Position numbers and translations under genes: made by a program
Shown: piece by piece, positions 55,063 through 63,292 of the stretch
Numbering within the stretch: the stretch's first letter is position 1
How the letters are laid out: every line of letters begins with the position of its first letter
Notes under the pieces: model-generated
Databases searched by the model: none
Seen by the model: the letters and a program-made list of their open reading frames with translations, nothing else
What the model was told of the DNA's origin: nothing
From: Jannaschia sp. CCS1
Lineage (GTDB): Bacteria > Pseudomonadota > Alphaproteobacteria > Rhodobacterales > Rhodobacteraceae
NCBI RefSeq assembly: GCF_000013565.1
Contig: NC_007802.1
Location: 3,224,001-3,288,000, forward strand
Length of the DNA stretch: 64,000 nt
Reading direction: 5' to 3'

Positions 55063-55183
55063 ACGACGACCTTGATGGTTCAATTCAAACCGCCGACGTC
55101 CGCCACCCGTGCGACCTATGGACTTATCAGTGGTCGTCCTATCTTTTGCGATCTGACATTCATCCTTTTGATCGGCCGCTTCC

Positions 55184-56140
55184 ATGAAACGAATGTGCAT
55201 TCTCGATACCGATGGGGGCGTCGACGATGCACAGGCCTTGCTGATGCTGATTGCGGCAGGCCGGGCACCGGATCTAATAACCACGGTGTTTGGCAATGTC
55301 GGATTGCCTGCTGCCACGCGCAATATCCTGACAGTGCTGGCCGTGGCCGACCGGGCCGACATCCCTGTCCATGCGGGTGCGGGCGAACCGCTGACGCAGC
55401 CGATCATGGATGCCACCCAGATCCACGGGGCCGACGGCCTCGGCGGCGCACCGCGGCCGTCCGTGATCCCGGACCCCACCGGACAGGACGCCGTGCAGAT
55501 CCTCGTGTCGCTATTGCAAAAGGCGGCGATGGACGGCGAAAAGGTCGACTTTCTGATGATCGGTCCGCTGACCAATCTGGCACTGGTGTTGCAACAAGCG
55601 CCCGACTGCAATGCCGGGATCGGGCGGGTGACGATCATGGGTGGCACACTTCACGGGCGGGGCAACGTGACCCCGGCGGCCGAGTTCAACATCTTCGCTG
55701 ATCCGGAGGCTGCCGCCATTGTCTTCGCTGCCGACATCGAAATCACCCTTGTCCCGTGGGAGGTTTGCACAGCCCACCGGATCACAGGGGCAGAGGTGGA
55801 CGCGCTGTTTGAAACATCCGGCGAGGGCAGACTGAAGAGATTCTCGCATGCATTGGTCGCCCACGCGCGATCTGTAAATATTGGGTTTGGTGGTGACGAC
55901 CATTTCCGGTTCGTGGACCCATTGGCCGCAGCGGTGATGATTGACCCGGGCATTGTCACCAGATCTCTGAACGCCAGCATCGATGTTGCCTTGGCCCCGG
56001 GTGTCACGCGCGGCATGACGGTGGTCGATCCCTCCGGTCGCCTTGGGACTCCCCCACGAACCTTGGTGGAGGCCGTCGACATGGGCCGGTTGGTCGAGCT
56101 CTACCGGGCATCCATTGCCGGTCCGGCGTCGACAAAATGA
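55184..56140 (+). CDS. nucleoside hydrolase (IU-NH family)
   Basis: 318 residues. The calcium and ribose site DTDGGVDDAQA is at residues 8-18, FGNVGLPAATRNI follows, and IGPLTNLALVLQQAP, VTIMGGTL and NIFADPEAAAIVF complete the family pattern. It splits purine or pyrimidine nucleosides into base and ribose in the cytoplasm. It is the first gene of the purine operon; the next start overlaps its stop (ATGA). An ATG three codons in is an alternative. The island's integrase ends about 120 nt upstream, so its native promoter may have been altered by the insertion. Confidence 0.9.
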   Translation: MKRMCILDTDGGVDDAQALLMLIAAGRAPDLITTVFGNVGLPAATRNILTVLAVADRADIPVHAGAGEPLTQPIMDATQIHGADGLGGAPRPSVIPDPTGQDAVQILVSLLQKAAMDGEKVDFLMIGPLTNLALVLQQAPDCNAGIGRVTIMGGTLHGRGNVTPAAEFNIFADPEAAAIVFAADIEITLVPWEVCTAHRITGAEVDALFETSGEGRLKRFSHALVAHARSVNIGFGGDDHFRFVDPLAAAVMIDPGIVTRSLNASIDVALAPGVTRGMTVVDPSGRLGTPPRTLVEAVDMGRLVELYRASIAGPASTK

Positions 56141-58008
56141 CCGACCAACCCGCCCCGACAGACCACCTGATCCGAGCCGCCGATGAGGTGAAGATCCGCC
56201 AGCGGCTGGTGCGCGTGGCGCTTGGCCATGTGGCAGGTGATACGCGGTTGCGGGTGGGCAAGCTGCTGGACGTCCATTCGCGGATGTGGCTGTCGGATCA
56301 GGAGATCATCCTGTCAGGCCGTCGCATCGCCTATGTCGGCCCGGCGGGGTCCTATCCGGGCGGTGTCGCGCATGAAGTTCATGAGCCTGACCTGATGGCC
56401 GTGCCCGGCTTTGGCGAAGTGCACAAGCACATCGAAAGCTCTCACGTCACGCCGGAGTGGGAGGCCGCGCTGGTCCTGCCCCACGGCAATACCTGGACCT
56501 GCGAGGCCAGCCACGAGTTCTCCAACGTCAACGGTCCGCACAACCTGGAATTCTGGCTGACCGCACGGCTGGCTGGCAGCCCGCAGAAGATCTTCCCCCT
56601 GCCCGGCTCTGCCGTGCCGCCCACAGCATACGAATGGGGCGGTGGGCATTTCGGCTATGACGAGCAGGCGGGATTTCTAAACGAAAGTCTGATGGTCGCG
56701 GGCCTGGACGAGGTGATGGACTGGCCCGCCGTCTGGAACCCCGAGAACCCGTCCTATGACCGGCTCTGGGGCATGATCGAGGCGACGTTCGAGAAACGCG
56801 GCGTGATCGAGGGTCATGCGGCAGGCATTCGCGATATGGCCACGATCAACGCCTTTGCCGCCGCCGGTCTGGCCTCCGATCACGAGGCATGGACCACGGA
56901 GGAGGTGCTCGACAAGCTCCGGCGCGGGTTGTTCATGGAGCTGCGCCCCCATTCCCTGTCCGAAATGGTCAAAGGCCTGCTGGAAGCGGGTTTGGAGGAT
57001 TGGGGCCAGTTCGCCCTGACCACCGATGACCGGTCCTGCTCGGACACTTTGAAGATGGGCGCGACGGACCACAACGTCCGCTTGGCCATATCGGCAGGCC
57101 TAAGCCCCGAGGTCGCGATCCAGATGGTGACGATCAACCCCGCGCGGCATATGCGCCTGACGCCTTGGGTCGGGTCCCTCGCGCCGGGCCGCTTCGCCGA
57201 TATCGTGCTGCTGGACGACCTGCCGTCCGTATCGATCCGCCAAGTTTGGGCCGATGGGGAGTTGGTCGCAGAGGATGGCACTTACCTGAAGCCCATCCCC
57301 AAGATCGACTGGCCGGACTGGGCAACACAAACGGTCAAGATTGACCGCGCGATGATGGCCGATGACTTCGCGATCCCCGCCAAGCGCGGGCGCGACACGA
57401 TGCATGCGGCGCTGCTGCGCCCATTCCATTGGGATGACGACTTCATCACCATGGATCTGCCCGTGAAAGACGGCCAAGTGCAGCGCGACCCGCGCCGCAA
57501 CGTTACCAAATTTGCCATCGTCGACAGGTTCTCGGGCGAGGGGAAAACATCCGCCATGTTCTGGCTGGGAACAGGGCCGCGGACGTCGGACACTGCGCTG
57601 GCCTGTTCGATGGGGCATGACAAGCATAACGTCTGGGCCGTCGGGTCATCGGATGCAGCGATGGCCATGGCAGTGAACGCCTTGCGCGATATCCAGGGCG
57701 GGTGGGCGCTGGTCCGGGAAGGCCAATTGGTCGCGACTGTCCGGTATGAGGTCGGCGGCTTGATGACCTGCCGCCCGCCCGCAGAACTCGACGCCGAGAT
57801 GCAGGCGCTCTACGCCGAAGGTGAAAAGATCGACTGGATGTATGAGCCGACAGTCAGCCCCCGCTGGTTTCCCGGCTTTCCGGAGCGTCTGGCCTTCGCC
57901 ACGCTGACCTGCGCGCCCTGGCGGTGGGTGCTTGTCGCCCCGTCGGACCGGGCGCCAGACGGCTTCGTGAACGTGGCGACAGGGCAGACGCATCCCGTCG
58001 TCTGGTAG
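56137..58008 (+). CDS. ade: adenine deaminase
   Basis: 623 residues, the length of bacterial adenine deaminases. The amidohydrolase barrel has VPGFGEVHKHIESSHVTPEW (metal HxH), HGNTWTCEASHEFSNVNG, VIEGHAAGIRDMATINAFAAAGLASDHEAWTTEE and TTDDRSCSDTL. The C-terminal family domain (TSDTALACSMGHDKHNVWAVGSSDAAMAMAVNAL) is also present. It converts adenine to hypoxanthine and ammonia. It is coupled to the nucleoside hydrolase that would produce its substrate. Confidence 0.9.
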   Translation: MTDQPAPTDHLIRAADEVKIRQRLVRVALGHVAGDTRLRVGKLLDVHSRMWLSDQEIILSGRRIAYVGPAGSYPGGVAHEVHEPDLMAVPGFGEVHKHIESSHVTPEWEAALVLPHGNTWTCEASHEFSNVNGPHNLEFWLTARLAGSPQKIFPLPGSAVPPTAYEWGGGHFGYDEQAGFLNESLMVAGLDEVMDWPAVWNPENPSYDRLWGMIEATFEKRGVIEGHAAGIRDMATINAFAAAGLASDHEAWTTEEVLDKLRRGLFMELRPHSLSEMVKGLLEAGLEDWGQFALTTDDRSCSDTLKMGATDHNVRLAISAGLSPEVAIQMVTINPARHMRLTPWVGSLAPGRFADIVLLDDLPSVSIRQVWADGELVAEDGTYLKPIPKIDWPDWATQTVKIDRAMMADDFAIPAKRGRDTMHAALLRPFHWDDDFITMDLPVKDGQVQRDPRRNVTKFAIVDRFSGEGKTSAMFWLGTGPRTSDTALACSMGHDKHNVWAVGSSDAAMAMAVNALRDIQGGWALVREGQLVATVRYEVGGLMTCRPPAELDAEMQALYAEGEKIDWMYEPTVSPRWFPGFPERLAFATLTCAPWRWVLVAPSDRAPDGFVNVATGQTHPVVW

Positions 58009-58152
58009 CTGCCCAATATTTCAACCTTTGCATCTTTGCGCGGCATTCGAGGCCGGTAGAACTTGCACCTCCGCAAATTGCTCCATACGCTTGAGTTATT
58101 ACAAGGGGTGCTCGCGTCGTCTGTAGAAGTGCCCGGAGAACAGGGGAAATCC

Positions 58153-59190
58153 ATGACACATCGACTGACTTTGAGCCTTGCGACCGTTTCCGCCGCTGCC
58201 ATTCTGGCCGCCACGCCCGCCTTGGCGCAGTCCCGCACCTTCACCGTTTCCTGGTGGGGGTTCAACGGCGACGCGTTGCAGGAAATCATTATCGATCCGT
58301 TCCAGGAGATGTGCGATTGCGAAGTCATCTTCGAGACGGGCAACAACTCCGACCGCCTCAGCCGCCTGCAATTGCGGGAGGGAGCGGGCGTGGACGTGAT
58401 CTACCTGACAGATCGCTTCTCACAATTGGGGATCGAGTTGGGTCTGTTCCAACCAATCGACCGCGCCCAGGTGCCCAATATCGACGAAATCTATGACCTG
58501 GCCCAAGCGCCACAGGGTGAATACGGCCCCGCCTATTCCATCGGGCGCGTTGGTATCGTCTACAATGCCGACGAAGTCGAAGCACCGATCACGTCCTGGG
58601 ATGATCTGTGGCGCGAAGATCTGGCAGGCTCCGTCTCACTGCCCGGCATCACGACGACGGCAGGGCCGATGGTCGTCCTTCGTGCCGGCGCGCGCGCGGG
58701 TGTCGACGCTTACGAGGACCCGGACGCCGCCTTTGCGGAAGTGGCCGAGATCGTGCCCAACGTGCTGACCAACTACAACACCGGATCCGAGATGATTAAC
58801 CTCTTCTCCACCGGGGAAATCACCGTTTCCATGGCGCAGGATTTCGCGTTGGGGCGTTTGCAGGCCGCCGTCCCGTCGGTCGTGTGGGCGGATCTGGAGG
58901 ATGGCGCGATTGCCACGCTTAACACGATAAACATCCCCACCGGGTCTGAGAATGTGGAGCTGGCGCACCAGTTCCTCAACTTCGTGCTGTCCGCTGAAAT
59001 CCAGCAAGAGCTGGCCGAGCGCGGCGTCGATGCGCCGGTCAACAACGGCGTTGATCTGACCGAGGAGCAGGCCGCGCCCTGGACCTATGGCGATGAGATG
59101 ATCGCAGGTCTGAACCGCATGGACTACGTGCCGATGAACGCCAATCTCGACGACTGGATCAATCGCTGGAACGAAGTCTTCGGCATGTAA
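58153..59190 (+). CDS. ABC transporter periplasmic binding protein (PotD-like)
   Basis: 345 residues with a signal peptide (HRLTLSLATVSAAAILAATPALAQS). The fold is that of polyamine/iron-type class II binding proteins: TFTVSWWGFNGDALQEIIIDPFQE, IYLTDRFSQLGIELGLFQPID, SIGRVGIVYNADEVEAPITSWDDLW and LFSTGEITVSMAQDFALGRLQAA. AGGGG precedes the ATG at 58153. By position in a purine operon it may bind a nucleobase, nucleoside or ureide rather than a polyamine; this is inference. A strong hairpin follows its stop. Confidence 0.85.
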   Translation: MTHRLTLSLATVSAAAILAATPALAQSRTFTVSWWGFNGDALQEIIIDPFQEMCDCEVIFETGNNSDRLSRLQLREGAGVDVIYLTDRFSQLGIELGLFQPIDRAQVPNIDEIYDLAQAPQGEYGPAYSIGRVGIVYNADEVEAPITSWDDLWREDLAGSVSLPGITTTAGPMVVLRAGARAGVDAYEDPDAAFAEVAEIVPNVLTNYNTGSEMINLFSTGEITVSMAQDFALGRLQAAVPSVVWADLEDGAIATLNTINIPTGSENVELAHQFLNFVLSAEIQQELAERGVDAPVNNGVDLTEEQAAPWTYGDEMIAGLNRMDYVPMNANLDDWINRWNEVFGM

Positions 59191-59199
59191 ACGCGTGTT

Positions 59200-59243
59200 G
59201 GCCAGGACATTCCGGGGCGGATCCCTGCCCCGGAGATCTGGCC
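59200..59243. other. intercistronic hairpin after the binding-protein gene
   Basis: Inner stem TCCGGGGC/GCCCCGGA (59211-59218 with 59227-59234), and outer stem GGCCAG/CTGGCC (59200-59205 with 59238-59243). No T run follows. Such structures protect the 3' end of binding-protein messages so that more binding protein than permease is made. Confidence 0.7.
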
Positions 59244-59265
59244 TCTGCCCAACGGAAGCGCCCCA

Positions 59266-60090
59266 ATGAAACGCCTTGCAGGCTGGATGTTGTCGTCACC
59301 TGCGACCCTTGCGGTGTCGCTGTTTCTGATCATTCCGGTGGCCGCGACGATCAGCGCAACGTTCACCTCGCCCGGCGGCACCTTCGCGCCTTACGGCGAG
59401 TTTTTCGCGTCGGGCTTCCAGCGCACCGTTCTGTGGCGCACGTTTGAAGTAGCCGCGATCACCACTGTGATCTCGCTGATCCTGGGGCTGCTTACCGCCT
59501 ATGTCGTCTCCCGCAGCCCGCCCTGGATGAAGTCGGTTCTGGTCATTCTGGCGGTCTTCCCGCTGCTGACCGGGGTGGTCGTGCGCTCCTTTGCCTGGCT
59601 GATCATTCTTGGACGCAACGGCGTGCTCAACAACACGCTGGAATGGTTGGGCGTGATCGAGCGGCCCATGGCGCTGCTCTACAGCCAGACCTCTGTGGTC
59701 ATCGCGCTGATCTACATCTTCATTCCCCTGATGATCCTGGTCCTGATCGGGGTGTTGGAGAACATACCCGACGATCTGCTCCAAGCCTCCTCCTCCCTCG
59801 GGGCGTCGCCCACGGCCACCTTTCTGCAGATCACCCTGCCTCTGGCCACGCCCGGCCTGATCGTGGGGGCGGTGCTGGTCTTCACGGCCAGTTTCACCTC
59901 CTACGCCACACCGCACCTTCTCGGCGGCACGCGGCAGATGATGATGGGCACGTTCCTGCACCAACGGGCCATGGTTTCCTTCGACTGGGTCAGTGCGTCG
60001 ACCGTGGCGGCGATCATGGTCGTGGTGATCGTCACAACCGTGCTGGTCATGACGCGCATCGCCAAGCGCCTGAACCCGATGGCATCGTGA
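59266..60090 (+). CDS. ABC transporter permease (PotB-like)
   Basis: 274 residues with six hydrophobic helices. The cytoplasmic EAA-like loop is DDLLQASSSLGASPTATFLQITLPLATPGLIVG, which docks onto the ATPase. The N-terminal helix ATLAVSLFLIIPVAATISATF and the order of loops match the first permease of spermidine/putrescine-type systems. It pairs with the next gene, whose ATG follows one base after this stop. Confidence 0.88.
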   Translation: MKRLAGWMLSSPATLAVSLFLIIPVAATISATFTSPGGTFAPYGEFFASGFQRTVLWRTFEVAAITTVISLILGLLTAYVVSRSPPWMKSVLVILAVFPLLTGVVVRSFAWLIILGRNGVLNNTLEWLGVIERPMALLYSQTSVVIALIYIFIPLMILVLIGVLENIPDDLLQASSSLGASPTATFLQITLPLATPGLIVGAVLVFTASFTSYATPHLLGGTRQMMMGTFLHQRAMVSFDWVSASTVAAIMVVVIVTTVLVMTRIAKRLNPMAS

Positions 60091-60091
60091 C

Positions 60092-60880
60092 ATGACCCAC
60101 CGCACCCACCCGCTTTTGATCGTGATGACCGTGCTGGTCTATTTCTTCCTGCTCGGGCCTTTGGTCATCATCTTCGGGGCGTCCGTCTCTGACACCACAT
60201 TTCTTGCCTTCCCGCCCCAGGGCCTGACGCTGCATTGGTTCGAGAACATCTGGGAGATCTCGGCCTTCCGGCGCACCATCGTGACGTCGTTCCAAGTGGC
60301 CATCATGGGCACGCTTCTGGCGCTTTTGATCGGAATCCCCGCCGCCTATGCCCTGAACCGCCACCGCATCCACTTGCCCGGATGGCTATCGACTTTGTTC
60401 ATCCTGCCCATTCTGGTGCCCGAGATTGTCATCGGCTTCTCGCTCCTGCGGTCTGTCAACGTTGGCCTTGGCGTCCCGGTCTTTGCGTCGCTTCTGATCG
60501 GGCACACGCTGTTGGTGCTGCCCTACGTCGTGCGCGTGATTTCCGCCGCGTTGGCGTCGTTCGACTTTTCCATCGAGGAGGCCGCGATTTCGCTCGGCAG
60601 CCATCCGGTTAAGACCTTCTTCACCATCGTTCTGCCCAATGTCCGCTCCGGCGTGATTGCGGCCTTCATCCTCGCGTTCATCACCTCAATCAACGACGTG
60701 TCGGTGTCGCTGTTCCTGACCGGCCCCGGCATCTCGACGCTGCCGATCCAGATCCTCGCCCATGTGGAGCAGTTCTTTGACCCGACCGTCGCGTCCGTCT
60801 CCGTCCTACTGATGATGCTGACCATCATCGTCATGATCATCGTCGAACGGACGCTGGGTCTGACGATCGTGGCCAAGTAA
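60092..60880 (+). CDS. ABC transporter permease (PotC-like)
   Basis: 262 residues, six hydrophobic helices, with the EAA-like loop IEEAAISLGSHPVKTFFTIVLPNVRSGVIAAF. It matches the second permease of Pot-type importers (LVYFFLLGPLVIIFGASVSDT at the start, FITSINDVSVSLFLTGPGISTLPIQIL near the end). It forms the membrane pore together with the preceding permease. Confidence 0.88.
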   Translation: MTHRTHPLLIVMTVLVYFFLLGPLVIIFGASVSDTTFLAFPPQGLTLHWFENIWEISAFRRTIVTSFQVAIMGTLLALLIGIPAAYALNRHRIHLPGWLSTLFILPILVPEIVIGFSLLRSVNVGLGVPVFASLLIGHTLLVLPYVVRVISAALASFDFSIEEAAISLGSHPVKTFFTIVLPNVRSGVIAAFILAFITSINDVSVSLFLTGPGISTLPIQILAHVEQFFDPTVASVSVLLMMLTIIVMIIVERTLGLTIVAK

Positions 60881-60895
60881 CGAAAGCCCCATTGA

Positions 60896-61957
60896 ATGAC
60901 CCTACCCCTATCCATCGATCAGATCACGGCCCACTACGGGACCACCAAGGTGCTGGAGGATCTGTCGCTGTCCGTGGCGGATGGAGAGTTGGTGTCGCTT
61001 CTGGGCGCGTCGGGCTGCGGCAAGACCACGACCCTGCGGCTGGTGGCGGGTTTCATGCAGCCCACCAGCGGCACGATCCGGTTGGGCGACACGGATCTAA
61101 CCCGCCTGCCCGCCCATGGCCGCGACATCGGGCTGGTGTTTCAAAGCTACGCTCTGTTTCCGCATATGTCGGTGCAGGACAACGTGGCCTTCGGGTTGAA
61201 ACAACGCCGCGTGCCGGGGGCGGAGAAGACGCGCCGCGCGACCGAGATGTTGGAGCGCGTGGGTCTGGAGCATCTGGCGACACGGCTCCCCGGAGAGTTG
61301 TCGGGCGGCCAAAAACAACGCGTGGCATTGGCCCGCGCCTTGGTGATCGAGCCGCCACTTCTGATGTTCGATGAACCGCTGTCGAACCTCGATGCAAAAC
61401 TGCGCGTCGATATGCGGGTAGAGATCCGTCAATTGCAGCGCGCCAACGGGACGACTGCGCTTTACGTGACCCACGACCAGGAAGAGGCGTTCTCCATCTC
61501 GGACCGTGTTGCGATCATGAACCAGGGTCGGATCATGCAGCTGGATACGCCCGAAACCCTGTATCAACGCCCCGCAAATGCCTTCGTGGCGCGGTTCGTG
61601 GGCTTCGATAACCTGATCGAGTTGACGGTCGTGAGCCGTGACGGCGCGACCGTGCGGGCGCAAACAGGGGACGGCGCACTGATAGACCTGTCTCAGGATC
61701 GGCTGGGAGACATCCCTGATGACTTCATCCTCGCCACGCGCGCCGATGGGCTGACCGTCACCGATGCGCCCGATGCCCAAGGTCTGCCTGCGACCCTTGG
61801 GCTGCGCACTTATCTGGGCCGCGCTTATCAGTATCGGTGCGAGGCGGGCGCCGCGCATCTGGTGGCCAACGGCTCCCTCGCGACCCCGTTTGAGCCCGGA
61901 ATGCGGGCCACGCTGGTCCCCAACCCGGACCAATGTGCGATCCTGGCTCCGGAATGA
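60896..61957 (+). CDS. ABC transporter ATP-binding protein (PotA-like)
   Basis: 353 residues. Walker A is LLGASGCGKTTTLRL, the signature is ELSGGQKQRVALARAL, Walker B is LLMFDEPLSNLDAKLR, and the switch His is in YVTHDQEEAFSISD. After residue 240 a TOBE-type domain follows. It energises the importer formed with the two permeases. The following deaminase start lies inside its stop (ATGA). Confidence 0.93.
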   Translation: MTLPLSIDQITAHYGTTKVLEDLSLSVADGELVSLLGASGCGKTTTLRLVAGFMQPTSGTIRLGDTDLTRLPAHGRDIGLVFQSYALFPHMSVQDNVAFGLKQRRVPGAEKTRRATEMLERVGLEHLATRLPGELSGGQKQRVALARALVIEPPLLMFDEPLSNLDAKLRVDMRVEIRQLQRANGTTALYVTHDQEEAFSISDRVAIMNQGRIMQLDTPETLYQRPANAFVARFVGFDNLIELTVVSRDGATVRAQTGDGALIDLSQDRLGDIPDDFILATRADGLTVTDAPDAQGLPATLGLRTYLGRAYQYRCEAGAAHLVANGSLATPFEPGMRATLVPNPDQCAILAPE

Positions 61958-63288
61958 AGACGCTCCTCACCAACGCCTGGATCCTCGCGGTCGATGACGC
62001 GATGTCTGAATATCGCGACGGCTGGTTGTTGATAGAAAACAGCAAGATCGCAGCCCTTGGCGACGGCCCGCCGCCGGATACAAAGGGCGCAGAATTCTGC
62101 AATATGGGCGGTGACATCGTTATGCCCGGGATGGTGAACACCCATTGCCACATGGCGATGTCGCTGTTCCGAGGCTTGGGTGAGGACGTGGATGATCGCC
62201 TTTACCGCTACATGCTGCCGCTGGAACGCAAATTCGTCTCGGCCGACATGGTTCGCGTCGGCTCCACCCTGTCGGCGCTGGAGATGATCATGGGCGGCGT
62301 CACCTGCGTCGCGGACATGTACTACCATGAAACGCAGGTCGCGGATGTCATCGCGACCTCAGGCATGCGCGGCGTCGTGGGGCAAACGCTCGCCAATTTT
62401 GACCCGCCCGACCACACCAGTTTCGATGAGGGGTTTGCGCTGTGCGACGCCTTGGTGGAGCATTGCGCGGGGATGCCGCGCGTGACTGCCTCCATCGCGC
62501 CGCACGCGCCCTATTCGACGGGCATGGACGTGATGGAGCGGGTGGCCGGCTGGCACGCCGATCACCCGGAAACCCGTATCCAGATTCATCTGGCCGAGAC
62601 GGAGGCCGAGGTCGCCTGGGCCCATGACACCCACGGCATGACCACCACGGCCGTCTGCGATGCAGCAGGCCTGTTGAAGCCCGGCACAATCGCCGCCCAT
62701 TGCCTGCTGATCAGTGACGCCGATATCGACATCCTCGCCCGAACCGATACCCGCGTCGCCCACAACGCGCGCTCCAACGGCAAGGCCGGGCGCGGCATGG
62801 CGCGGGTGGAGGATATGCGCCGCGCGGGCATCCCCGTGGGCCTCGCCACCGATGGCCCGATGAGCGGTAATACTCTTGATCTCTTCTCCCAGTTCGGCGT
62901 CGCCTCGATCTTCGCCAAGGTTCTTGGCGGGTCCCGCAAGCCGCTGCCCACCCGCGACGTGATCCGCATGGCCACGATTGAGGGCGCGCGCGTGCTGGGG
63001 CTGGAGGCGCAGACCGGCTCGCTAGAGGTCGGCAAGGCCGCCGATCTGATCCGCATCGACCTATCCGCGCCGCGTATGCAGCCGATCTATGATCCCTACT
63101 CGGTCCTCGTTTTTGCCACGATGCCCACAGATGTGCGCGATGTCATGGTCGATGGCATCTGGCTGATGCGCGACCGGACGATTGAAACGCTGGAACCCGC
63201 GCGCGTACTGGCCGATGCCAATCAGGTGGCCGGACAATTCCGCACTGAGATTGCCGCCATAGATGCCGCGATGGCTGTCAAAGGATGA
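61954..63288 (+). CDS. amidohydrolase, TrzN/8-oxoguanine or SAH deaminase type
   Basis: 444 residues from MKTLLTNAWILAVDD. The metal site is MVNTHCHMAMSLFRG, followed by HLAETEAEVAWA, the His of TIAAHCLLISDADID and ATDGPMSGNTLDLFSQ. This is the ATZ/TRZ branch that includes S-adenosylhomocysteine, methylthioadenosine, guanine-related and 8-oxoguanine deaminases. In this operon a purine substrate is likely; the exact one cannot be told. The frame extends seven codons upstream, but the ATG at 61954 overlaps the ATPase stop and is preferred. Confidence 0.85.
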   Translation: MKTLLTNAWILAVDDAMSEYRDGWLLIENSKIAALGDGPPPDTKGAEFCNMGGDIVMPGMVNTHCHMAMSLFRGLGEDVDDRLYRYMLPLERKFVSADMVRVGSTLSALEMIMGGVTCVADMYYHETQVADVIATSGMRGVVGQTLANFDPPDHTSFDEGFALCDALVEHCAGMPRVTASIAPHAPYSTGMDVMERVAGWHADHPETRIQIHLAETEAEVAWAHDTHGMTTTAVCDAAGLLKPGTIAAHCLLISDADIDILARTDTRVAHNARSNGKAGRGMARVEDMRRAGIPVGLATDGPMSGNTLDLFSQFGVASIFAKVLGGSRKPLPTRDVIRMATIEGARVLGLEAQTGSLEVGKAADLIRIDLSAPRMQPIYDPYSVLVFATMPTDVRDVMVDGIWLMRDRTIETLEPARVLADANQVAGQFRTEIAAIDAAMAVKG

Positions 63289-63292
63289 TGCC

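Larger units (their letters stand above)
32877..55100. mobile_element. decayed integrative element / genomic island at tRNA-Leu
   Basis: Bounded by tRNA-Leu(UAA) on the left and a P4-type integrase on the right. It holds transfer genes (relaxase remains, traC/traD-like), antirestriction ardC remains, four IS remnants, an R-M gene and AT-rich unknown genes, while apt and the purine operon on either side are ordinary chromosome. Nearly every mobility gene is broken, so it is fixed. I could not find an exact copy of the tRNA 3' end near the right edge, so the right boundary (about 55,060-55,180) is approximate. Confidence 0.8.

Noticed and set aside
55086-55115. Possible attR copy of the tRNA-Leu 3' end
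   Set aside because: Only a loose similarity on GC-rich bases; no run long enough to call a direct repeat.
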